Of a stretch of DNA of 14,513 nucleotides, positions 7,280 to 14,513 are shown in pieces. The stretch covers positions 18,004 to 32,516 of the forward strand of contig UZAN01044551.1 of the NCBI GenBank assembly GCA_900618425.1, written 5' to 3'. A model generated the notes under the pieces. That model searched no databases, had not been told where the DNA came from, and worked only from the letters and a program-made list of their open reading frames with translations. How positions within the stretch are numbered: position 1 is the stretch's first letter; the number at the start of each line of letters is the position of its first letter. A program made the translations under genes and the position numbers. The DNA is from Echinostoma caproni (lineage: Eukaryota > Platyhelminthes > Trematoda > Plagiorchiida > Echinostomatidae).

Positions 7280-10200
7280 GTAGCATGATTAACAAACACA
7301 AATTTACCTTAGGAAAGGCCATTACGATAATGTTCGCTGAGTATTGACCAAACCTCTGATAGATAGATCGACACGATCTAATAGTCATGACTGATGTAGT
7401 TAATATTTCTCGACATCCACTGTTCCCATAAATGTTGTAAAACACCCGTAAAAATATTTCTTTTGCTCAATTCATCGACAATTTTCGCCATTTCAAAACA
7501 GAACGGATTACCATAGGTTGTATAACCTATCGAACTTTGATGTTAAGGGACAAACTTGCGCGGTAACCGAGGTCATAATCACATGATTTATATTTCACTT
7601 TTATTGATGCTAAAATAGTGGAGGTTAATGTTTCAGATGCGAGCGAGGCTTGCAGCATTTCTGAAGGGACTATTGATTGTAGATTTATCTTCCATAAAAA
7701 ATTTATTCGGTCCGTATTCGTTTGTTTGTTTGCTTTTCATAAATGCTCATATCGATCGTCTAATTGATAGGGGGCGATGGACGTCGGTTTTGAATATTTT
7801 TTTTATCTGCGATTCACTAATTCGTAATCATTGATGAGCAAGGCAAACAGGGTAGTGGTTGTCAGTTAGTTACCTTGGGTTAGTTTTGTTCTTCTTTTGT
7901 CTGCTTGAATAATGATATACTATACGTCTGTTCCTCTACAATCCGTTAATCACAACTGTCTGCTTTTCAATAGCTTAACTTTTCACAGTTTGTTTGTAAA
8001 TGAACAGATGCATATTGACTTTAGTCCTATACCAAGCTCTTTCAAAAGTGCAATACATTTCCCCATGATCGGTTCCCGACCTTCCGTTTCGTTTGTGTTC
8101 ATTGTTTTGCTAGAAATGATGTCACGTTCACATTTGTTCTCATTTGCAACCCTGGAGAAATGTCTCGGGGTTATCTTGTGAGGTGCATCTGACGCTGACT
8201 CGGAGGCGAGGCTTGCACGAGGTTCATACAAGACCAAAGTTTATTTCCAAAAGAAGAGTAGTGTGTTTTCGGCCACAGTATGAATCTGTAGTATCTTACA
8301 TTGCTTTTGACATTTAACTGGCATTATTGAACTGCTTGTTTTAATACGCACAGTAAGTACCAAATACACTAACTCTGTTTATGACTGTGCATGTGTTCTC
8401 TGAGTGTGGCTGAAATATGACGCGTACATCATCATCATCAGCTATCGTCTTCCGCGGTATGTTACCTGTCGCAGTAATCCCTTTCAGCTCCACATCGCAA
8501 ATTATCATTAACCGGAATCATACTTCTGGGGAACAGAATCCCTCAACCGATCGAACAACCTTCGTGTAAGTCTCTTCTATTTACCCTTCATTTTATTATT
8601 ATTCGTCTATGCAGTTTATTTCCTGCTACAAATCTACAGGAGTATAGCAGTTGCCGGGACGGATACGTATGACGGTGCGTGAAATGTTAAACGCAAATTT
8701 ACATCCGTTCACGAAACGTTTTCGACAAGTCTAATGCAGCGCGTCGTTGAGCTGAGCTGTTCCATCATTTCCTAACGGCAATCATACTTGTTCGAACAGA
8801 CAAAATTTACTTGCTAAATAGTGTATAAAAGTTGTTTACCGTAACTTTCATACTTGTTCCTACGATTCTTGCATCAAATTATGTGGGCTACTTATCAGTA
8901 GCTAGTACGTTATCGGCAAAAATCCTGAGTGGAACTACTGCCAAGTGTTTACCATAGCCCTTTTCTGAATGTGATGTAAACCCCAAAGGGAGTAATCACT
9001 CCTTAGGCCCAAGCGACAGCTATCTCAGACTGAAATTATGCTTTGTTAAATTTATATCACAGTTATAGAGACATGCTTGCCAGGCGGAACAAAATAGACA
9101 CACTCAAATGTTCCATTCGTATATTGCTAACAAGGTTCTGCAAAGTTGCGGAGAGGGTTCTCCAGTAAATACATTGAATGGATTTCCTACCGATTTAAGA
9201 AAACCTTTCGCGATTCAAACAAGCACCATTTTCGAGGATTCCGAAATTTTAGTATCGATTCTTGTGAAAACAATTGCATATGTTGTCCTCGAAATTTTGA
9301 TCATCCTGAAGGCAAGGTGTGCCGGTTTTCGGAAAAGTAGACAAGTCAGTGGAATGTATTCTGCAGGAAAATATCTTAATGCAAGATGGTTTTGAACATC
9401 TGCGTGTCTTATGCGGAATTCTTGAACCAAAATGGAGGATCACCATTAATGAAATTACAGCTGGGGAATGCAGAACCGATTCCAAAGATCCTTCAAGCCA
9501 GGTAAGGGAGTCGGCAACAAGAGAAGTGAAGACTTGTTGAAGTTGAATAAAGAATATGCTGTTGACAGTTTTTAGCTCCGATGGAGAAGTTATGTGGGAC
9601 CACTCGGATGAAGTCCAGTGTAAATATCTTCCACTTCTGGCCCTCTAACAATGATCGATGACATCCTTTTCGAAACTTATATCGAAACGTTATTCCAATA
9701 TGTATGCGAATGATATCTCGCCAATTAATTATTTCATTACTAATTAAGTTTACATAAATACCATTTTGGCTCTTACGCACGTACACATTCATGCTAATAA
9801 TGAGTAGTCAATATTTAACAGCCATTTTTGTCATGAGAGTGTGACTCAACCAGTTCTACCAACAATATTTAAATAGGAAATGAGTATTCAGAAAGCTTTA
9901 GAAAACTGACTTCTTGAAACCAATGTTAGCGTAGAAATTGCATGCTTTAAAAATAATTTAACAATTAAGTATTGTGATTCGGTAAGCATGGAATCACCGA
10001 TAAAGTAAAATAACTATATACACCACCTTGGAAACCAGCAGCTTTTGCTTGCAGCATTCTTTATAGCTCATTGTGAAACCAAAACCTAGGAGTTGCTCCT
10101 TGAGTCCACATTGAACACATTCAATAGCGTACCGGAGCGAAAAATTGGACAATTTGGCATCTCGCAGTGGATTCTTGAACCCCTGAACTGAACGTAAATG

Positions 10201-10311
10201 AACAAAAAATGGACAAAGAACAGTTTGCGCTTGCCAGATGTTTTTAAATATTCGCCGGCAGGGGAAAGGAAAAATACCACAAAAGAAGATCCACTGAGAC
10301 AGCTGAGCAGG
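7280..10311. other. No recognisable gene; unassigned intergenic DNA
   Basis: About 3 kb without a protein family I can name. Several overlapping frames cluster at 9108-9540 on both strands (up to 95 codons). They compete in at least four frames and none matches a motif I know. Frames at 7628-7834, 7912-8181 and 9493-9792 (minus) are also unassigned. The 12-mer GCGAGGCTTGCA occurs at about 7647 and 8208 and may be chance. The last part, 10080-10300, has short open segments on both strands without any signature. Confidence 0.55.
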
Positions 10312-10377
10312 CGGATGGAGTGCAGTTATTCAATGAATTGGACAGGAACAATTCATTGAATAACTGCACTCCATCCG
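10312..10377. repeat. Perfect 29-bp inverted repeat with 8-nt loop
   Basis: The bases at 10312-10340 are the exact reverse complement of 10349-10377 (29 of 29). The spacer is GACAGGAA. The next outer pair (10311 and 10378) does not match, so the arms end sharply. Transcribed in either direction, it would fold into a 66-nt stem-loop. It lies about 125 bases upstream of the truncated CR1-like 3' end and is not part of the sequence shared by the two CR1-like copies. No other copy of the arm was noticed in this window. It could be a small hairpin element, a pre-microRNA-sized structure, or a replication or assembly artefact. Confidence 0.95.
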
Positions 10378-10502
10378 TGTTGGTTTTGAGTTAACTTCGC
10401 TACCAACTTGAGATGGTGCCCTCCATTTCCCCAGGCGCAGAAGTCACTTGATAAGGACATGCTCTGGGATATTAGCAAGGCGCAATATGTATATTAGTGC
10501 AT

Positions 10503-10626
10503 GAAAAAACCTATTGACTCGCAGTGTTGGAAGCCACAAGAACAGCCAACAACACATCAATCTGGACGCAAGATTGGCCCGGGCCACACATCGTCCTGTG
10601 CAAACTGAACTGAACTGAACTGAACT
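10503..10626 (+). mobile_element. 5'-truncated CR1-like retrotransposon 3' end with (ACTGA)n tail
   Basis: From 10503 the sequence matches 14403-14513 without gaps, with about 12 differences in 111 bases, mostly transitions. It then continues into four ACTGA units at 10604-10623 plus ACT. CR1-clade non-LTR elements end in short tandem repeats rather than poly(A) and are usually 5'-truncated, which fits a 3'-end-only copy. Homology to the longer copy starts abruptly at GAAAAAACC. No coding region precedes it. The frame from ATG 10501 is open for about 36 codons, to the TGA at 10609-10611 in the tail. The longer copy has the same frame with one stop, so it may be UTR that happens to be open, or the last coding stretch. 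Confidence 0.8.
10604..10626 (+). repeat. (ACTGA)4 tail repeat of the CR1-like element
   Basis: Four ACTGA units followed by ACT. The longer copy begins the same repeat at the very end of the window (ATTGAACTGA). In the CR1 clade such tails are thought to be involved in priming at the target site, so this marks the exact 3' end and the plus orientation. Confidence 0.85.
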
Positions 10627-11634
10627 ACCTGATTGAGTAGGTCGTGTTCGCGCTTTCGTTTCTCCCGTCAGCGCGGTTTAGCCAGGCCCCTAATCAAAAC
10701 ATTGGGATTTCTGCCTAAATATATGTCCGCTTCTAGCTAGTTAGTGATTGTAGTTAGTTGGTTTATTGAAGCCTCGTGGTCGTCTAGTCTTTCAGGATGC
10801 AACTTGGACGTTAAAGCTGGTCCCTTATTGCATGGGCTTGGAACATAACCAGAAAGATTTATGGGGGTTGAGTTTGAACCTCTGGGTGGAACGACTAATT
10901 TGTGCTGTTCGGAGTTATGCGAGCCTCCTCCGATGACCTTCCATCGGTCTTGATAGCGACAGGATAGGATATTCATAGAGCATTTTTTTTATGCCTCTAG
11001 CATAGTACCTGGGGCTTTAAAGGGGGTGTAAGATTACCATGGGCCTATACTCTGATTGGTCATCTGTACCTCCTCGTCCGAAGCCTACGGGACGTTCACG
11101 TCATATACAGTGCCCACTGCACAGATGGGGAAGAATAAGGATGAGATATTGGATATCTTCTTCATGGATGTCATGCATTCAATACAGGCCCACTTCAGGA
11201 ACTTATGTTGCTAGAAGATGACAGCTGCCTTGGCTGAGATTCAGCTACATTTGAGATGGAACCAATTGTGGCAGGCGTCACACCGTAAACCTACCTTGAC
11301 CTCCTAAGTGCACCCTGCCTTTCCACAAGGGAACAGTGTGATCACCTGTTTTGCTGATGTCACGGTTCTCACTGGTTTCCTAGGCGTGACAACCATGAAG
11401 TCAGCAATTATTATGTAAATACTCCCAAAGTATGAAAACAGAAACACTGCTAAGTCACTGGGTGCCAAGAAATTATGCTACATTAGTAGAGATTAGTAGA
11501 GTGGAGAGAATTAATCAAGGAAAACTAAAACTGGGTCACCTCTGAACAGCATAGTTTGTAGCCAATCGTTCATCTGAGGTACGTATCGTCACTGCGGTCC
11601 AGCCACCCAGGTACTGACCGGTATAGTTTTACAA
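10627..11634. other. Upstream part of the long CR1-like copy or intervening DNA, unassigned
   Basis: About 1 kb between the tail of the truncated copy and the first recognisable endonuclease sequence. If the long element is nearly full length, this would be its 5' UTR, ORF1 and endonuclease N-terminus. However, I find no zinc-knuckle ORF1 motif and none of the N-terminal APE endonuclease motifs (GDFN and similar). One plus frame from about 11126 to 11510 (ending in TAG at 11509) has only three stops in between, with stretches such as LHLRWNQLWQASHRKP, of unknown identity. The minus frame 10737-10976 (79 codons) is unassigned. A 10-base unit ATTAGTAGAG is tandemly doubled at about 11482-11501. 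Confidence 0.4.
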
Positions 11635-12114
11635 ATGCAGACTCAGCGCCTAGTTGTGTTGGAGGGTAGGGTCTATGGCCGTGATTCCCTTTGTCGTCCG
11701 TTGTATTTTTTTGAACTCTTCAGATTTTATGGTGACTTGTCCATTGACGCGTCTTCCCACTCCAAATTTCAAACTCCCTCGGTCAACGTCAACATCACGA
11801 TCGATCGGGCGTCTTCCCCATCGTTTCTACAACAGGAAAGAGGCGACAAAAGAAGCTCAGATATTCTTTGTTTTAAGATAGAGGTCCCACTAGGCAGAAG
11901 TGACCAAGAAGTCCTTCAACTAAAAACACTGGTGCATCACAGTAATCCAGAGATCAAAATGGTCCGGTTGTATGGGGGTGTACAAGAAGAGACCCTTCAA
12001 GCGACAGCGTTAGGTTTAGTCTGGGAACCGTCAACAGCTGACCCTACGATTGAAGAGAGATGGACTGCAATTAAAGATGGTTTACGCAGGCTCACAGAGG
12101 AGTTTGCCCCCTGA
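11635..12114 (+). pseudogene. CR1-like retrotransposon: endonuclease C-terminal part
   Basis: This open frame has 159 codons; the ATG is only the first one after a stop, not a supported start. From about residue 84, PLGRSDQEVLQLK matches the last motif of the APE-type endonuclease of non-LTR elements ('ppLGkSDHevL'), which nicks target DNA to start reverse transcription. Residues 129-159, with WEPSTADPTIEERWTAIKDG and LTEEFAP, fit the linker just after the endonuclease in CR1-clade proteins. The catalytic His of SDH is Gln here (CAA, 11905-11907), so the nuclease would be dead. Residues 1-75 do not match an endonuclease N-terminus and may be scrambled by frameshift. The same element continues at 12650 after a foreign insert. 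Confidence 0.68.
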
Positions 12115-12143
12115 GGCTCAGGTGACTCAGACAGTGGTCATGA

Positions 12144-12650
12144 AAGTGGAAACCATGTCTAGACAAGGCTCTGGCGACAACGAGTCTAAAGTGGGCACTT
12201 TACAAAAAGTGTATTTCATGTTGACGTTTTTGAAAATCTTTCCAAACCCATGATGATTCCATATGGCGTAGCTCTATCCGTGTGTTGCTTCTCTTTTGAC
12301 CTTTCTCAATCATAAACACTCCATATTACTCTTTTTATCTGTTGATTCGATGCCTGCCACATTACGATTTGGCGTGGTCGTATAACGTGAGTGACTTGTT
12401 GGCTCTCTCTGGACATAATATTTGGCTGTCGCTTGCTTGAGTGCTTTTGGCCACAAATTTGAGGTTTGCTTTGTTGTACATTTGTGATGATTTTTCTAAT
12501 TCAGTACCGTAGAACATTACGAATCAATCGTGTTTTGTGGGGGGATTCGTATCGATTTTGGTGACGCGTCACTTAATTGCGATTTGGTTGACGTACATAA
12601 GGTGGAATTCGTATCAGGAATGGTGTAGCTAAAAAGTGGCGAGAACCATG
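12144..12650. other. Unrelated insert of roughly 490 bp inside the CR1-like element
   Basis: CR1-like protein similarity stops at 12112 and resumes near 12650 (MQQKARYDFEHG). The intervening bases are T-rich, full of stops in all frames and do not resemble the linker that should lie here. At the left junction AAAGTGG (12143-12149) is followed by AACCATGT. At the right junction AAAGTGG (12633-12639) is followed, four bases on, by AACCATGT (12644-12651). These may be an imperfect direct repeat flanking the insertion. No terminal inverted repeat or coding signature was found inside. The phrase ATTCGTATC occurs twice within it. Identity unknown. Confidence 0.45.
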
Positions 12651-13087
12651 TGCAGGCTATGCAACAAAAGGCCAGATACGATTTTGAGCATGGGATTGCC
12701 ATGCAAGCAGAACAGAACGTAAAGAGATTATATGCTTACATTCAATCTAGAAAGGTATCAAAAGAAAGGATTGGAATTTTAGAAAGCACTAATGAATGTC
12801 TTGCCCTAAATGAGGAAGACGAAGCAAATACCCTTCAGGCTTTCTTTTATTGAGTGTATAGACAGCCGGCAAAGTTAGATATGACAGACAGATTCAATCA
12901 TCCCAATGTGACATGACAATTGACCGAAATAACTGTGATACCAGACGAAGTCCTTTATGAATTAGCCAAGTTCGAGGGGGCGGGACTGGATAGCATCCAC
13001 CTCGATATTGTTAAACCTCTAGCGATGATACTCCAAGTGCCCCTGACATAGCTGTTTCAGGTATCTCTAGGTAAAGGCAATCTAACG
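12650..13087 (+). pseudogene. CR1-like retrotransposon: RT N-terminal region
   Basis: One frame carries ARYDFEHGIAMQAEQNVKRLYAYI and SRKVSKERIGIL, the block that precedes the RT domain in CR1-clade ORF2. It continues through TGA (12851-12853), TGA (12914-12916) and TAG (13049-13051). VIPDEVLYELAKFEGAGLDS and then IVKPLA form RT block 1 ('..l..Lk..kspGpDgi.p.ilk.la'). The 'KSP' expected before GLD is reduced to EGA, probably by a small deletion. Near 13088 the reading shifts to the frame of the RT core. Three stops and a frameshift make this part non-functional. Confidence 0.82.
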
Positions 13088-13091
13088 GGAA

Positions 13092-13421
13092 TTGGAAAGT
13101 GCGACGGTACTTTCTCTGCATGAATCTTGGTCAAAGCAAAAGACCAAAATCTACAGACCAGTAAGTCTGATGTCGGTCGTGTGCAGATGCCTAGAAAGGA
13201 TTGTACGTAAGAATACGGCCGCGTACCTGATAGGGCGTGAGCTACTAACGCCAGCTCAACATGGCTTAATTAAGAGGAAATCTTGTCTATCGAATCTGCT
13301 TGCTATCCTCGATGAAGTCACAAGACTCTTAGACGAGGGACAGCATGTCGATGTTTGTTACCTGGACTTTAGCAAAGCCTTTGACTTTGTGAGTCCTCAG
13401 GGGTTAGAACAAAATACGTAA
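13092..13421 (+). pseudogene. CR1-like retrotransposon: reverse transcriptase core, first half
   Basis: The 109-codon frame contains the classic order of non-LTR RT motifs: KIYRPVSLMSVVCRCLERIV (block 2, 'nYRPVSLts'), LTPAQHGLIKRKSCLSNLL (block 2a, 'QhGF..g.Sc.tqL'), and VDVCYLDFSKAFDFVS (block A). Block A carries the first catalytic aspartate at 13365-13367. RT copies the element RNA into the nicked target. The annotated TTG/Met start has no meaning: this is an internal piece of a long ORF2. The frame ends at a TAA at 13419-13421, followed by about 60 bases that cannot be read as RT without shifts. The preserved portion is close to other CR1-clade proteins, so decay is moderate. Confidence 0.92.
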
Positions 13422-13469
13422 TTTTTAGGAATTGGGGAAAGTAATAAAGTGTGAAAAACCTCTTTTATA

Positions 13470-13900
13470 ACTAACCACACCTTCCAGATCAAGGTTGGTA
13501 CTCACTTATGGGTGTCAGTAAACATGACTAGAGATCTCCCTTGGGGTTTGTGCTAGACCCACTACTGTTCCTGATGTTCATCAATCATCTGCCACGGGAA
13601 ATCAGCAAGCCGTGCTGCATGTTCGCGGACGACTTCAGGGTGGTTTGAGCGCATGTACATCAGGATCTGCAGGCGGTTATACGGTGGTCCGAAAAGTGGG
13701 ATCTTCCTCTCAACCTAGTAAAATGTCAGGTTCTAACAGCAGACGTTGAACTTGACATTCGAAATGAGATCCCACACAAGAGAGAAGTTGAAAACCTGGG
13801 CAGACTACACAGCTCGTTTGTGTACACTGCACGATTACGTGTAGAAGAACTGAGGTTCTCGTTCCCCTGTACAAGGCGATATTTGGGCTACACTTGGAAT
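13470..13900 (+). pseudogene. CR1-like retrotransposon: RT second half with FADD motif
   Basis: FQIKVGTHL (about 13480-13510) and the following bases are in the upstream frame. Block B ('GvPQGSvLGPLLF') is split by a frameshift near 13540: LPWG lies in one frame and VLDPLLFLMFINHLP in another. The catalytic motif FADD is intact at 13622-13633, in the sequence CCMFADDFRVV, followed at once by a TGA (13646-13648). After it, RWSEKWDLPLNLVKCQVL (thumb region, 'W...W.m.lN..Kc.vl') is clear. From about 13745 the frame becomes hard to follow. Pro-Trp in place of Pro-Gln in block B, plus stops and shifts, exclude activity. Confidence 0.88.
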
Positions 13901-13974
13901 AATGTGTTCATGTATGGCCACCTTACTTTCGAAAAGACATCACATGTCTAGAAAGAGTGCAACGCCTGGCTGCA

Positions 13975-14361
13975 AGGATGATGGTGAGACAAAGAGATTA
14001 GAGTTACGAACAGAGACTGAAGGACCTTAACCTTTTCTCTCTGGCGAGAAGGAAAATCAGAGGGGATCTCATAGAAGTCTTTAAGATCACAAACGGTCTC
14101 TCCGGACTCAATTTCGATGATATATTCCAACTCATCCCTTCAAGTGGCACTAGGGAGCATAGTCTGAGGCTGCAAAGTACTCTTGTAAGGCTGGATATTC
14201 GAGCCAAGTTCTTTACAAGTCGCGTAATACCTTATTGGAATAGTCTACCCGAGGATGTGGTAAGTTGCTCGTATGTCATAGCCTTTAAGATGGCCTTAGA
14301 TGACTGTTGGGTTTTCACCTTCCCTGAAATAGTTATAAATGTAAGTACCAATTGGTTCTGA
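13975..14361 (+). pseudogene. CR1-like retrotransposon: conserved C-terminal region of ORF2
   Basis: A third frame runs from about 13975 to the TGA at 14359-14361 with a single TAG (codon after RQRD). It shows the conserved post-RT block of CR1-clade proteins: YEQRLKDLNLFSLARRKIRG, then DLIEVFKITNGLSG, then FFTSRVIPYWNSLPEDVV, with FK..LDDCW near the end ('R...f..Rvv..WNsLP..vv.a.s...FK..lD'). The function of this region in the family is not well defined, but its presence shows a copy retaining the whole 3' half. It connects directly to the 3' terminal sequence at 14403, across an interval with splice-site-like ends. Confidence 0.88.
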
Positions 14362-14402
14362 GGGTCTTTACCTAGCTCCTGCACCTTACTTTCTGCCTTT
14401 CA

Positions 14403-14513
14403 GAAAAAACCTATTGACTCACAGTGTTGGAAACCACAGGAATAGCCAACAACACATCGATCTGGATGCATGATTGGCCCAAACCACACATCGTCCTGTG
14501 CATATTGAACTGA
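14403..14513 (+). mobile_element. CR1-like 3' terminal sequence, second copy, cut by window edge
   Basis: Gapless match to 10503-10613, about 89 percent identical by eye (12 differences, ten of them transitions). The last ten bases, ATTGAACTGA, are the start of the tail repeat, so the element ends just beyond the window. This copy belongs to the element whose ORF2 pieces lie at 11635-14361. With the truncated copy it defines one 3'-end family in direct orientation. Confidence 0.85.

Noticed and set aside
9108..9540. Cluster of overlapping open frames on both strands (up to 95 codons)
   Set aside because: At least four frames overlap, none shows a motif I recognise, and mutual overlap is expected from locally few stop codons. 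Kept only as unassigned DNA.
1..14513. CRISPR array, bacterial operon, tRNA or rRNA genes
   Set aside because: No regularly spaced direct repeats, no closely packed long ORFs, and no cloverleaf or rRNA core sequence was noticed. The sequence is eukaryotic intergenic in character.

Overview
The window looks like intergenic DNA from a eukaryotic, probably flatworm (trematode-like), genome. No intact host gene can be supported. Nothing is prokaryotic: there are no tightly packed ORFs, no operons and no CRISPR-type repeats. The longest open frames are short. Every stretch with a recognisable protein signature is a decayed piece of a mobile element: a Penelope-like element, Merlin DNA transposons, and CR1-like non-LTR retrotransposons with a TGAAC-type 3' tail. 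That mixture, in moderately AT-rich DNA, is what suggests a digenean fluke. The assignment is inference and cannot be settled without a database search.

Layout. 1-285 is an uninterrupted 94-codon fragment of a Penelope-like reverse transcriptase, entering from beyond the left edge. 286-3282 holds no recognisable gene, only short palindromic and simple-repeat pieces. 3283-3711 is a coding-like frame of 142 codons broken by one TAG, of unknown identity. 3924-4592 is a Merlin (ISXO2-like/IS1595-type) transposase relic: a zinc ribbon, then the catalytic domain, across two frameshifts. Both expected catalytic Asp positions read Asn. 4690-5090 may hold, on the minus strand, the worn 3' end of an LTR-retrotransposon polyprotein (weak). 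5354-5685 on the minus strand has two overlapping coding-like frames of unknown identity. 5690-7110 is T-rich with a (TAT)10 microsatellite. 7112-7279 is a C-terminal piece of a second, different Merlin-like transposase. 7280-10311 has nothing recognisable.

The right third is a CR1-like retrotransposon region. A perfect 29-bp inverted repeat with an 8-nt loop lies at 10312-10377. Next comes a 5'-truncated 3' end of a CR1-like element (10503-10626) with four ACTGA units. A much longer copy of a related element follows in the same orientation, running off the right edge. It carries the endonuclease C-terminus (11635-12114), an unrelated insert of about 490 bp, the RT N-terminal region (12650-13087), the RT core (13092-13421), the second half of RT with the FADD motif (13545-13900), the conserved C-terminal region (13975-14361), and the same 3' terminal sequence (14403-14513). 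It is dead: several frameshifts and stops, and the endonuclease SDH motif reads SDQ.

These sequences do not work together as a pathway. They record repeated, nested transposition followed by neutral decay. No clearly novel biological system was found. The most checkable oddities are the perfect hairpin, the intron-like GT-AG interval placed exactly at the border of the conserved CR1 3' end, and two unidentified coding-like fossils.
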